DNA from: Gordoniibacillus chartarius
GTDB lineage: Bacteria; Bacillota; Bacilli; Paenibacillales; NBRC-103111
Assembly: GCF_042432825.1 (NCBI RefSeq)
Contig: NZ_JBHLWN010000070.1
Span: 1 to 52,823 of the forward strand
DNA length: 52,823 nucleotides
Reading direction: 5' to 3'
Shown: positions 24,851-32,254 of the stretch, piece by piece
Layout: each line of letters opens with the position of its first letter
Position numbering within the stretch: position 1 is the stretch's first letter
Translations under genes and position numbers: made by a program
Notes under the pieces: generated by a model
The model's database searches: none
Told to the model about the DNA's origin: nothing
Seen by the model: only the letters and a program-made list of their open reading frames with translations

Positions 24851-25765
24851 TTGATCGTCTATCTGGACCTCATCTTCTTGACCAATTTGCTCCTCAATGG
24901 AGCGGTGCTTGCGACTACGGCCTGGGCGCGGCACAAAAGAGTAGCTTGGTGGCGAATAGCGCTGTCTGCATTGCTTGGCGCCTTCTATGTATTGCTGCTG
25001 TTCCTGCCCGATCTTCATATGCTCTATACGTTCGCTGTGAAAATTATATTTTCCATCGTCATGATTATGACTGCATTCGGCTTCTCCAGCTTGCAAAATT
25101 TCTTGCGTGACATAGGCATGTTTTATCTCGTTAACTTTTCGTTTGCCGGCTGTATATTCGGCCTTCGGTATTTTCTTCTTGAAGCGAATGATGTGCTGGA
25201 CGGTATCGTTTTTACCCAAGCTGCGACAGTAAACATTTTCTACATTGGGTATGGAATGCTGTTCGTCTTTGCGCTATCCGCCATCTTCATGTTTCGCAAC
25301 GTATTCGTGTTCACGAAGAAGAAGAATGACATGCAAACGCTGCTCGCCGAGGTGAGAATCATGATCGGCGACGTGGAAGCGGTATGCACCGGCTTAATTG
25401 ACACCGGCAATCAGCTGTACGACCCGCTCACGCGCACGCCGGTTATGGTAATGGAGGCGGATCGCTGGAAGGAATGGCTGCCGCCGGCGTGGCTCGAGCG
25501 CATCCGCCGTTCGGAGGTCGATCAGCTCGTTGCCGGCTTCGGTGAGGAAACGTTCGTGTGGCAGGATCGACTGCGGCTAGTGCCGTTTCGGGGCATCGGA
25601 AGGGGTACTCAATTCATGCTGGCGCTGAAGCCTGATCGGGTCGTGATCAAGCAGGGCGAGCAGGTGCGGGACATTACGAAAGTGCTGATCGGGCTCGACG
25701 GCGGCACGTTGTCCCACGACTGCGCATACCAAGCTATTATTCATCCGGCGATTATCGCCAATTGA
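24851..25765 (+). CDS. spoIIGA: SpoIIGA, pro-sigma-E processing protease
   Basis: Membrane aspartic protease that activates pro-sigma-E in the mother cell after signalling by SpoIIR. The 304-aa product has five or so membrane helices in residues 1-150 and a cytoplasmic protease domain containing the catalytic motif LIDTGN (Asp184). The TTG start has GGAGGGGGG 9 nt upstream. It is the first gene of the spoIIG operon; sigE begins 34 nt after its stop. Confidence 0.95.
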   Translation: MIVYLDLIFLTNLLLNGAVLATTAWARHKRVAWWRIALSALLGAFYVLLLFLPDLHMLYTFAVKIIFSIVMIMTAFGFSSLQNFLRDIGMFYLVNFSFAGCIFGLRYFLLEANDVLDGIVFTQAATVNIFYIGYGMLFVFALSAIFMFRNVFVFTKKKNDMQTLLAEVRIMIGDVEAVCTGLIDTGNQLYDPLTRTPVMVMEADRWKEWLPPAWLERIRRSEVDQLVAGFGEETFVWQDRLRLVPFRGIGRGTQFMLALKPDRVVIKQGEQVRDITKVLIGLDGGTLSHDCAYQAIIHPAIIAN

Positions 25766-25799
25766 CAATACTAGCTGAAGCTTACCGGGAGGATCTGCC

Positions 25800-26522
25800 A
25801 TGCTTTGGAAGTGGAAACTGCGGCTGCAACTACAAATGTACCGATTGCTCATGTTCCTGCGGCTGAAGGGCGAGGAGATTTATTACATCGGGGGCAGCGA
25901 AGCGCTCCCGCCGCCGCTTACGCGCGAGGAAGAGGAATATTTGCTCGAGAAGCTGTCGACGGGAGACGGCGCTATCCGCGCTATGCTGATCGAACGCAAT
26001 CTCCGCCTCGTCGTCTACATAGCGCGGAAGTTCGAGAACACAGGCATCAATATTGAGGATCTCGTGTCGATCGGGGCGATAGGACTCATTAAAGCGGTGA
26101 ATACGTTCGACCCGGAGAAGAAAATCAAGCTGGCGACGTATGCGTCCCGCTGCATCGAGAACGAAATTCTTATGTATCTTCGCCGCAACAGCAAGATCCG
26201 GACCGAGGTGTCTTTCGACGAGCCGCTGAACATCGATTGGGACGGCAACGAGCTATTGCTGTCGGACGTGCTCGGAACGGAAAACGATACGATTTACCGT
26301 AACATCGAGGAGCAGGTCGACCGCAAGCTGCTGCACAAGGCGCTCGACAAGCTGACGGAACGCGAGCGGATCATTATGGAGCTGCGCTTCGGCCTCCAGG
26401 ACGGCGAAGAGAAGACGCAGAAGGACGTGGCCGATCTGCTCGGCATTTCGCAGTCATATATTTCCCGCCTGGAGAAGCGGATCATCAAACGATTGCGCAA
26501 GGAATTTAATAAAATGGTATGA
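25800..26522 (+). CDS. sigE: Pro-sigma-E, mother-cell sporulation sigma factor
   Basis: RNA polymerase sigma factor for early mother-cell genes. The 240-aa product has the amphipathic pro-sequence at residues 1-27, ending near the processing context EEIYYIGGSEALPPP. Region 2 (IERNLRLVVYIARKFENTGI, YASRCIENEILMYLRR) and region 4 (TQKDVADLLGISQSYISRLE) follow. The ATG has GGGAGG upstream. Confidence 0.98.
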   Translation: MLWKWKLRLQLQMYRLLMFLRLKGEEIYYIGGSEALPPPLTREEEEYLLEKLSTGDGAIRAMLIERNLRLVVYIARKFENTGINIEDLVSIGAIGLIKAVNTFDPEKKIKLATYASRCIENEILMYLRRNSKIRTEVSFDEPLNIDWDGNELLLSDVLGTENDTIYRNIEEQVDRKLLHKALDKLTERERIIMELRFGLQDGEEKTQKDVADLLGISQSYISRLEKRIIKRLRKEFNKMV

Positions 26523-26530
26523 GATAGACC

Positions 26531-26568
26531 GCATAGCTTGCCGAGGCAGGCTGTGCGTTTTTATTTTT
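26531..26568 (+). terminator. Terminator after sigE
   Basis: GCATAGCTTGCC and GGCAGGCTGTGC form a 12-bp stem with two wobbles and a GA turn, followed by GTTTTTATTTTT. A second, weaker hairpin with a six-T run lies at 26591-26620 (GAACAG...CTGTTC). Together they limit read-through into sigG. Confidence 0.85.
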
Positions 26569-26708
26569 CTCGAAGGCAAGAACGCTACCCGAACAGTCTG
26601 GGTTACCCTGTTCATTTTTTCTTCCGTTGGAAACGATGCAGAACCATGGCGGGCTTGCATTCGTATTTGTCAAGTCCTTGTGCTAGCGCTTACATCACTG
26701 TTCGCATC

Positions 26709-26737
26709 GCATAAAATTGCATCTCGAGGAGATAATG
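26709..26737 (+). promoter_or_regulatory. Forespore sigma-F (or sigma-G) promoter of sigG
   Basis: GCATA (26709-26713), 14 nt, then GGAGATAATG (26728-26737) matches the sigma-F pattern GYATA-N15-GGnnAnAnTn at every fixed position except spacer length. Transcription should start near 26744. The GGAG and ATG that look like a ribosome site and start codon at 26728-26737 are therefore promoter, not leader. Confidence 0.7.
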
Positions 26738-26749
26738 TACATTAATGTT

Positions 26750-26762
26750 TCTCCTTGGGAGG
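26750..26762 (+). promoter_or_regulatory. Hairpin that can hide the sigG ribosome site
   Basis: TCTCC (26750-26754), a TTG loop and GGAGG (26758-26762) fold into a five-pair hairpin that contains the whole sigG Shine-Dalgarno sequence. A stem-loop in the spoIIIG leader of B. subtilis is known to restrain translation; an equivalent role here is inferred. Confidence 0.5.
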
Positions 26763-26770
26763 TATTCACG

Positions 26771-27553
26771 GTGACCCGAAACAAAGTCGAGATTTGCGGT
26801 GTCGACACTGCAAAACTGCCCGTACTGACCAATGCCGAAATGCGCGAGCTCTTCGTGCAGCTGCAGACGAACAACGAACGATCGGCTAGAGAGAAATTGG
26901 TTAACGGCAACCTGCGTCTCGTCCTGAGCGTCATCCAGCGATTCAACAACCGCGGCGAATTCGTGGACGATTTGTTTCAGGTAGGCTGTATCGGACTCAT
27001 GAAGGCGATCGACAATTTCGATTTAAGCCAAAATGTGAAGTTCTCCACCTATGCGGTGCCGATGATTATCGGAGAAATTCGCCGTTACTTGCGCGATAAC
27101 AACCCGATTCGCGTATCCCGTTCGCTGCGGGATATCGCCTACAAAGCGCTTCAGGTGAGAGATAATCTGACGAATAAAAATTCGCGCGAACCGACGATTT
27201 ATGAAATTTCGGAAGCTCTCGGCGTGCCGAAGGAAGACGTCGTGTTCGCTCTCGATGCGATTCAGGACCCGGTCTCGCTCTTCGAGCCGATCTATCACGA
27301 CGGCGGCGATCCGATCTATGTAATGGACCAGATCAGCGACGAGCGCAATAAGGACATGTCGTGGATCGAAGGCATAGCGCTCCGGGAAGCGATGCGGAAG
27401 CTGGGCTCACGCGAGAAAATGATTTTGTCGATGCGCTTCTTCGAGGGCAAGACGCAGATGGAGGTAGCCGACGAGATCGGCATCTCGCAGGCGCAGGTGT
27501 CAAGACTGGAGAAATCGGCAATTTCGCAAATGCAAAAGCACGTAAAGACGTAA
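26771..27553 (+). CDS. sigG: Sigma-G, late forespore sigma factor
   Basis: Sigma factor for late forespore genes. From GTG 26771 the product is 260 aa, identical in length to B. subtilis SigG, and begins MTRNKVEICGVDTAKLPVL. Region 2 (VNGNLRLVLSVIQRFNNRGE, KFSTYAVPMIIGEIRRYLRD), region 3 (NPIRVSRSLRDIAYKALQV) and region 4 (MEVADEIGISQAQVSRLE) are clear. GGGAGG lies 8 nt upstream. An in-frame ATG at 26735 is rejected because it falls inside the predicted -10. Confidence 0.97.
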   Translation: MTRNKVEICGVDTAKLPVLTNAEMRELFVQLQTNNERSAREKLVNGNLRLVLSVIQRFNNRGEFVDDLFQVGCIGLMKAIDNFDLSQNVKFSTYAVPMIIGEIRRYLRDNNPIRVSRSLRDIAYKALQVRDNLTNKNSREPTIYEISEALGVPKEDVVFALDAIQDPVSLFEPIYHDGGDPIYVMDQISDERNKDMSWIEGIALREAMRKLGSREKMILSMRFFEGKTQMEVADEIGISQAQVSRLEKSAISQMQKHVKT

Positions 27554-27592
27554 TGAACGCTTTCGCAGACTAACTCTGTTGATCGGCCGCGG

Positions 27593-27618
27593 CCCGGACA
27601 TGTGTCCGGGTCTTTTTT
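27593..27618 (+). terminator. Terminator after sigG
   Basis: CCCGGACA-TG-TGTCCGGG is a perfect 8-bp stem with a minimal loop, followed by TCTTTTTT. Confidence 0.9.
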
Positions 27619-27640
27619 CCACAGGACAAGTCTCGAAGGG

Positions 27641-27668
27641 GCAATAATGCCCGGCTTCTTCATATACT
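27641..27668 (+). promoter_or_regulatory. Candidate sigma-E-type promoter of ylmC
   Basis: GCAATAA (27641-27647), 13 nt, then CATATACT (27661-27668) resembles the sigma-E consensus (KMATATT, CATACAnT). The family of the next gene is associated with sporulation. The -35 match is only partial. Confidence 0.35.
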
Positions 27669-27712
27669 AAAACCGAGATACCCCATCTTTTCTACAAGCG
27701 TGGTGAGCAGAC

Positions 27713-28018
27713 GTGAAAATCTCCGATTTCCAAACGAAGGATGTCATCAATATTGTCGACGGCAGGAAGCTCGGACAGGTGAGCGATCTGGAGCTCGATC
27801 TGCGCCAAGGCCGGATCGATGCGATCGTTGTGCCAACGCAGGGAAAGTTCTTCGGGTTGTTCGGCGGCTCGACGGATATTATTATTCCGTGGAGGAACAT
27901 TGTGAAAATCGGAGCGGACGTCGTTCTCGTTAAGCTTGATGATGCGCGGGTGTACCGTCAGCCGGAGGAGCAGGAGCAGCCGACGTACGTGGAATTCAAT
28001 CGGCAGTACCGCGCCTAG
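27713..28018 (+). CDS. ylmC: YlmC/YmxH-family PRC-barrel sporulation protein
   Basis: A 101-aa PRC-barrel-like protein of a family found in spore formers; its molecular function is unknown. The core KDVINIVDGRKLGQVSDLEL and IIIPWRNIVKIGADVVLV is typical. The 20-residue tail, rich in Gln and Glu, exceeds the ~81-aa Bacillus protein. The GTG start has GTGGTGAG upstream. A GC-rich hairpin follows at 28020-28045. Confidence 0.9.
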   Translation: MKISDFQTKDVINIVDGRKLGQVSDLELDLRQGRIDAIVVPTQGKFFGLFGGSTDIIIPWRNIVKIGADVVLVKLDDARVYRQPEEQEQPTYVEFNRQYRA

Positions 28019-28019
28019 G

Positions 28020-28045
28020 GCGGCGGCGCCTAACGGCGCTGCCGC
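28020..28045 (+). other. GC-rich hairpin after ylmC
   Basis: GCGGCGGCGCC-TAAC-GGCGCTGCCGC forms an 11-bp stem with one wobble, starting two bases after the ylmC stop. TTATTG follows rather than a T-run, so at best it is a leaky terminator. Confidence 0.5.
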
Positions 28046-28097
28046 TTATTGTGGTACACTGAATGGAAAAGGCCATACAAAGGGGAGACGGACAAGC

Positions 28098-28988
28098 ATG
28101 GAACCGTTCGTTTGGAAAGAAGCGGAAGGGACGGAGGAGCCGTCCGTGTACGTGCTGGAGAGCTGGACGAAGCTCGACCCGGAGCTAAGCGCAGGCTTTA
28201 CGTCCCGGCACGGCGGGGTGAGCGAGGCGCCGTACGGAACGCTGAACTGCGGGCTGCATGTGCAGGACGCGCCGGAGCACGTCGTGACGAACCGCAGGCG
28301 ACTCGCTTCGGCGGCCGGCGTGCCGTTCGAGACGGCGACGTACGCCGAGCAGGTGCACGGAACACATGTAGCGGTCGTCGGGGACGCGGAGCTTGGCGCA
28401 GGCAGAAGCGACCGGGAAACCGCTCTTCCGGATACGGATGCGCTCATTACGAATCGTGTCGGCGTATCGCTGAATTTGATGTACGCGGACTGTGTGCCGC
28501 TGTATTTTTACGATCCGGTTCGGAAAGTGATCGGACTTGCCCATGCCGGGTGGAAAGGGACGGTCGGCAATATCGCACAGGCGACCGTGCGGCGGATGAC
28601 GGACATATACGGCTGCAAGCCGGAGCATGTGCGGGCGGCGATCGGACCGTCGATCGGGTCGTGCTGCTACGAGGTCGACGAAGCGGTGGCGGCGAAAGTA
28701 AGGCCGCTGCTGGATACGCTTGAGACGACGGAAGAAGACCGGGCTCGGATCTTGTCACCTGGACGCGAAATCGGCAAGTATCAGCTGGGGCTGCAATCTT
28801 TAAACCGACTTTTGATGACAAAAGCAGGAATTTTGTCGGTTCATATCGAAGTAACCATGTTATGTACCGGATGCAGCACCGACCGTTTCTTCTCGCATCG
28901 CAAGGAGGGCGGCAGAACGGGCCGCATGGTCGCCTGGATCGCCAGGAGGCCGGAAGGTATGAACAAGCAAGGAGAACGTGCGCAATGA
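28098..28988 (+). CDS. pgeF: PgeF/YlmD, peptidoglycan editing factor (laccase-domain protein)
   Basis: Cytoplasmic enzyme of the former DUF152/multicopper-oxidase family. In E. coli the orthologue PgeF removes wrongly incorporated L-Ser from UDP-MurNAc-L-Ser, keeping L-Ala at position 1 of the stem peptide; other members act on purine nucleosides. The 296-aa product has the metal-site motifs QVHG, ADCVP and HAGWKGT, and a late CTGCSTDRFFSHRKEGG. The ATG at 28098 is supported by GGGGAGACGG upstream. The stop overlaps ylmE by 3 nt. Confidence 0.92.
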   Translation: MEPFVWKEAEGTEEPSVYVLESWTKLDPELSAGFTSRHGGVSEAPYGTLNCGLHVQDAPEHVVTNRRRLASAAGVPFETATYAEQVHGTHVAVVGDAELGAGRSDRETALPDTDALITNRVGVSLNLMYADCVPLYFYDPVRKVIGLAHAGWKGTVGNIAQATVRRMTDIYGCKPEHVRAAIGPSIGSCCYEVDEAVAAKVRPLLDTLETTEEDRARILSPGREIGKYQLGLQSLNRLLMTKAGILSVHIEVTMLCTGCSTDRFFSHRKEGGRTGRMVAWIARRPEGMNKQGERAQ

Positions 28989-29677
28989 CACTGACATTTC
29001 AGGAACGAATCGAATACGTCCGTTCGCGCATTGCGTCCGCTGCCGAGCGCAGCGGACGGGACCCGGTCGACATTCGGGTCATCGCCGTCACCAAGTACGT
29101 TTCGCTGGAGACGACGAGGGCGGCGCTGGATCTCGGACTCGAGCATATCGGGGAGAACCGCTGGCAGGATGTGCAGGCCAAGTGGGAGGCGCTCCACGAG
29201 CGGGGAACATGGCATTTCATCGGGCATTTGCAAACGAACAAAGTGAAGGACGTTGTCGGGAAGTTTGCTTATATTCATTCGCTGGACAGGCTTTCGCTCG
29301 CCAAGGAGATCGAGAAGAAGGCGGCGGCGCTCGGCATTGTGCAGGACTGCCTGATTCAGGTGAACGTCTCCGGTGAGGAGAGCAAATACGGTTTGCCGCC
29401 GGAGGAGCTGCACAGCTTCGCCGGGCAGCTGCGGGACATGCCGCATATCCGCGTCGTCGGGCTGATGACGATGGCGCCGCTTGAGGCCGAGGCGGAAGCT
29501 ACCCGGCCGGTGTTTCGCGAGCTGCGCCGGCTGCGGGACGAGCTGAACGCGGGCGGGACGCTCGGCTACGAAGCGCCTCATCTGTCGATGGGAATGTCGG
29601 GGGACTTCGAAGTGGCGATTGAAGAAGGGGCCACTTGGGTACGGCTCGGCACGATTTTGGTCGGTAAGGAAGCTTGA
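28985..29677 (+). CDS. ylmE: YlmE/YggS-family PLP-binding protein
   Basis: Pyridoxal-phosphate-binding TIM-barrel protein of the PLPBP/PROSC family, known for PLP homeostasis rather than catalysis. The 230-aa product carries AVTKYVSLE, with the PLP lysine, then ENRWQD, WHFIGHLQTNK and LSMGMSGDFEVAI. Its ATG overlaps the pgeF stop (ATGA). It sits in the conserved ylm block before sepF. Confidence 0.95.
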   Translation: MTLTFQERIEYVRSRIASAAERSGRDPVDIRVIAVTKYVSLETTRAALDLGLEHIGENRWQDVQAKWEALHERGTWHFIGHLQTNKVKDVVGKFAYIHSLDRLSLAKEIEKKAAALGIVQDCLIQVNVSGEESKYGLPPEELHSFAGQLRDMPHIRVVGLMTMAPLEAEAEATRPVFRELRRLRDELNAGGTLGYEAPHLSMGMSGDFEVAIEEGATWVRLGTILVGKEA

Positions 29678-29732
29678 TGGTTCAGTCCTTTGAGGGCCGC
29701 AATACATAGACCTTAGTATGGGAGGAGAAATT

Positions 29733-30161
29733 ATGGGCGTCATGAACAAATTCATGAATTTTCTGGGCTTGCAGGAAGAAGAGGAAGTCATCGAACGCGA
29801 ACGGATTGTAGAGCAAGTCGAAGAACCTGAAACCAACACGTTCGAAGCACGTAATACTACAAAAGGGAAGAGCAACATCGTCAGCATCCATTCCCAGAAA
29901 AATGTGAAGGTTGTCCTGAATGAGCCGCGTTCCTACGAGGAGACACAGGAAATCGCCGATCACCTTCGTTCCCGCCGGCCGGTTATCGTCAACCTGCAGC
30001 GCGTCCGGCCCGATCAGGCGCTTCGCATTGTGGATTTCTTGAGCGGAACCGTGTATGCTTTGAACGGAACGATAGCCAAGGTAGGTCCGAACATTTTCCT
30101 CTGTACGCCGGACACGGTAGACATCCAGGGCTCGATTACAGAAATGATTAACGAGGGCTAG
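29733..30161 (+). CDS. sepF: SepF, FtsZ-associated division protein
   Basis: Forms rings that bundle FtsZ filaments and tethers them to the membrane through an N-terminal amphipathic helix, partly redundant with FtsA. The 142-aa product has that helix (MGVMNKFMNFLGL), an acidic linker, and the conserved core (RSYEETQEIADHLRSRRPVIVNL, DFLSGTVYALNGTIAKVG). The ATG at 29733 follows GGGAGGAG; ATG 29718 overlaps that site and is rejected. Confidence 0.96.
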   Translation: MGVMNKFMNFLGLQEEEEVIERERIVEQVEEPETNTFEARNTTKGKSNIVSIHSQKNVKVVLNEPRSYEETQEIADHLRSRRPVIVNLQRVRPDQALRIVDFLSGTVYALNGTIAKVGPNIFLCTPDTVDIQGSITEMINEG

Positions 30162-30185
30162 TTGCTCCTCGGAACTGAGGTGAAC

Positions 30186-30467
30186 TTGTTGCTGATCACG
30201 GTCATTAGTGCCATTACTGTCTTGGAACAAATCTATACGTATATGATTATCGGTTATATTTTGCTGTCTTGGTTTCCTAATGCCAGGGAAAGCTTCATTG
30301 GTAATCTACTCGGGCGCTTGACGGAGCCTTACTTGAGTATTTTTCGCAGAATTATTCCTTCGATCGGTCCGATCGATATTTCACCCATCGTCGCGCTGAT
30401 CGCACTAAACTTTGTAGGATTGGGCCTTAAGGTTGTCGTGCAATATGTACTGGGCCTGTTCCTGTAG
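30186..30467 (+). CDS. ylmG: YlmG/YggT-family membrane protein
   Basis: Small two-helix membrane protein (about 93 aa) of the YggT family, linked to cell division or chromosome segregation mainly by gene neighbourhood. Hydrophobic segments flank the conserved SWFPNARES and LTEPYLSIFRRIIPSIGPIDISPI. The start is uncertain: TTG 30186, TTG 30189 or GTG 30180 all share GAGGTGA. Confidence 0.88.
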   Translation: MLLITVISAITVLEQIYTYMIIGYILLSWFPNARESFIGNLLGRLTEPYLSIFRRIIPSIGPIDISPIVALIALNFVGLGLKVVVQYVLGLFL

Positions 30468-30477
30468 GTGACGATCC

Positions 30478-31260
30478 GTGAGCACAGACTTTCGCGTTCA
30501 TTTTCATCCGGATGAGCACCACTTTGTCGATAAAGCGCTGGACTGGATCGAGCGGGCGGCCGATAACCATCAAGTGCGGCGAACCGATTTTCTCGATCCG
30601 CGCCAGGCATTCATTCTGGAGACGCTGGCGAACCGCAATCCCGACGTACAGGTAAGGCTGGACGGCGGATATCCCGAAGCGGAACGCAAGCGGGCGATTA
30701 TTGCCCCGGATTACCTATCCTTGGATGATGAGGATATGGGCATCCGGGTGCTTGCCGTTACGTCGGCCGATGCAAAGATCGCGCAGCTGGAGCACAGCGA
30801 CTATATGGGAGCGCTGCTTGCGCTCGGGATGAAGCGGGATAAAATCGGGGATATTCACGCGGGAGAGGCCGGCTGCCATTATCTTGTCGCGGAAGAGGCT
30901 GCCGATTATTTGCGGTTGAATTTGTCGCAAGTACATCGCGTTGCCGTACATACCGAATTGCTGCCGCTGGACAAGCTGGCCACGACCGGCTCAGAGCTGC
31001 AGGAAATGAGCTTATCCGTCGCATCGATGCGGCTCGACGGGATCGTCGGCGACGTATGGAAGCTGAGCCGGGCGAAGGCGCTTGTGCCGATTCAAGCGGG
31101 ACGGTGCAGAGTCAACTGGAAGCCTGAGGAGAATCCGAGCGCCCAGCTGAAGGCCGGCGATATGGTGTCGATGCAGGGGTTCGGACGGTTTAAAGTGCTG
31201 GAGGTCGAAGGGACGACGAAAAGCGGACGGCTGCGGGTTAAGGTCGGCAAGTTCGTATAA
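30478..31260 (+). CDS. ylmH: YlmH, S4-domain RNA-binding protein
   Basis: A 260-aa RNA-binding protein with an N-terminal RRM-like domain and a C-terminal S4 domain (about 182-250; LSVASMRLDGIVGDVWKLSR, GDMVSMQGFGRFKVLEV). Bacillus YlmH has been connected with ribosome-associated quality control as well as with division through its neighbours. GTG start 10 nt after ylmG. Confidence 0.93.
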   Translation: MSTDFRVHFHPDEHHFVDKALDWIERAADNHQVRRTDFLDPRQAFILETLANRNPDVQVRLDGGYPEAERKRAIIAPDYLSLDDEDMGIRVLAVTSADAKIAQLEHSDYMGALLALGMKRDKIGDIHAGEAGCHYLVAEEAADYLRLNLSQVHRVAVHTELLPLDKLATTGSELQEMSLSVASMRLDGIVGDVWKLSRAKALVPIQAGRCRVNWKPEENPSAQLKAGDMVSMQGFGRFKVLEVEGTTKSGRLRVKVGKFV

Positions 31261-31291
31261 CTGCAAAAGTCAACTTTTTTGTCGCTTCGGT

Positions 31292-31317
31292 GCAGGAATT
31301 TCCTGCTTCTTGTCGAA
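31292..31317 (+). promoter_or_regulatory. Dyad and 0A-box-like site before divIVA
   Basis: GCAGGAA-T-TTCCTGC (31292-31306) is a perfect 7+7 dyad with a 1-nt centre. Four bases later TGTCGAA (31311-31317) is a perfect 0A-box heptamer overlapping a TTGTCG -35-like hexamer. No convincing -10 follows: TACTTT sits at a 15-nt spacer. Confidence 0.4.
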
Positions 31318-31358
31318 TGCTAGTTAGGACTACTTTTACTACTGCCGGAGGTGCACGG

Positions 31359-31850
31359 ATGCCGTTAACGCCGCTCGATATACATAACAAGGAGTTCGGA
31401 CGCTCGTTCAGAGGCTACGATGAAGACGAAGTGAACGAATTTCTCGATCAAGTGATTAAAGATTACGAGGCGCTCATCCGCGAGAACAAAGATTTGCAGA
31501 GCCAGGTGGCTACGCTGCAGGAGCGGCTCGACCATTTTGCGACGATCGAAGAGACGCTGAGCAAGACGATTATCGTTGCGCAGGAAGCGGCCGACGAAGT
31601 GAAGAACAATTCCAAGAAGGAAGCGCAGCTGATCCTGAAGGAAGCGGAGAAGAACGCCGATCGGATCATCAACGAGTCGCTCGCCCGCTCGCGCAAGATT
31701 GCACTGGAGATCGAGGAGCTGAAGAAGCAGGCGTCGGTATACCGGACGCGCTTTAGAACGCTGGTCGAGGCGCAGCTGGAGCTGCTCAGCAAGGACGATT
31801 GGAAGGCGCTCGAGCCGGGTAACGGCGAAGAAGGCGGCCAAGGGTTTTAA
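31359..31850 (+). CDS. divIVA: DivIVA, polar/septal curvature-sensing protein
   Basis: Coiled-coil protein that marks negatively curved membrane at septa and poles, and in spore formers helps anchor chromosome origins at the pole. The 163-aa product has the N-terminal lipid-binding domain LTPLDIHNKEFGRSFRGYDEDEVNEFLDQV and long coiled coils from residue 30 to about 140. The start at 31359 has CCGGAGGTG upstream. Confidence 0.96.
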   Translation: MPLTPLDIHNKEFGRSFRGYDEDEVNEFLDQVIKDYEALIRENKDLQSQVATLQERLDHFATIEETLSKTIIVAQEAADEVKNNSKKEAQLILKEAEKNADRIINESLARSRKIALEIEELKKQASVYRTRFRTLVEAQLELLSKDDWKALEPGNGEEGGQGF

Positions 31851-31867
31851 GGCGGGCTTCCGTTCTG

Positions 31868-31896
31868 TTGACTGAGCGGAGCGAATTCGCTATACT
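31868..31896 (+). promoter_or_regulatory. Sigma-A promoter of the ileS T-box unit
   Basis: TTGACT (31868-31873), a 17-nt spacer and TATACT (31891-31896) give a strong vegetative promoter. The leader RNA should begin near 31903. Confidence 0.85.
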
Positions 31897-31902
31897 TCGT
31901 AA

Positions 31903-32207
31903 TAAGTTATTGTGGCAAAACGATGATTGGGCCGAGTAGTTCGTCCATATGCAGACAGCGAGCCGGGGATTGGTGGAAGCCCGGTGCTGCACACACGAGC
32001 GAAGATCTCCCAAGAGTGCCGCCGGAACGGTAATTTCGCCTAGCGAACTTACCCACTATGGAAGGCCGGGTCATTCCGTTACCGATGTGTGAAGTGAGCA
32101 TGCCTTATTCCTGCTGCACCGCTGCGCGCGGCGGAGGACAGATGGCTTGCTAATTAGGGTGGTACCGCGAGAGCTCCTCGTCCCTTTGGGGATGACGGGG
32201 CTTTTTT
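31903..32207 (+). ncRNA. T-box riboswitch of ileS (isoleucyl-tRNA sensing)
   Basis: The leader carries the signature AGGGTGGTACCGCG (32156-32169), whose TGGT bulge pairs with the ACCA end of uncharged tRNA. Stem I begins near 31918, with a GAGTAG K-turn-type motif. The best specifier codon is ATC at 32005-32007 in CGAAGATCTCCC, which fits isoleucine. The competing terminator (AGCTCCTCGTCCC...GGGATGACGGGGCT then TTTTTT, 32172-32207) ends the element. Uncharged tRNA-Ile should favour antitermination and ileS expression. Confidence 0.93.
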
Positions 32208-32254
32208 GTTGCCCTCCCATACATGAAAGACCGAATTGGAAAGGGGTCATAACG

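Noticed and set aside
26735..26770. ATG at 26735 as the sigG start
   Set aside because: It lies inside the predicted sigma-F -10 element, and SigG of standard length starts at GTG 26771 behind a good ribosome site.
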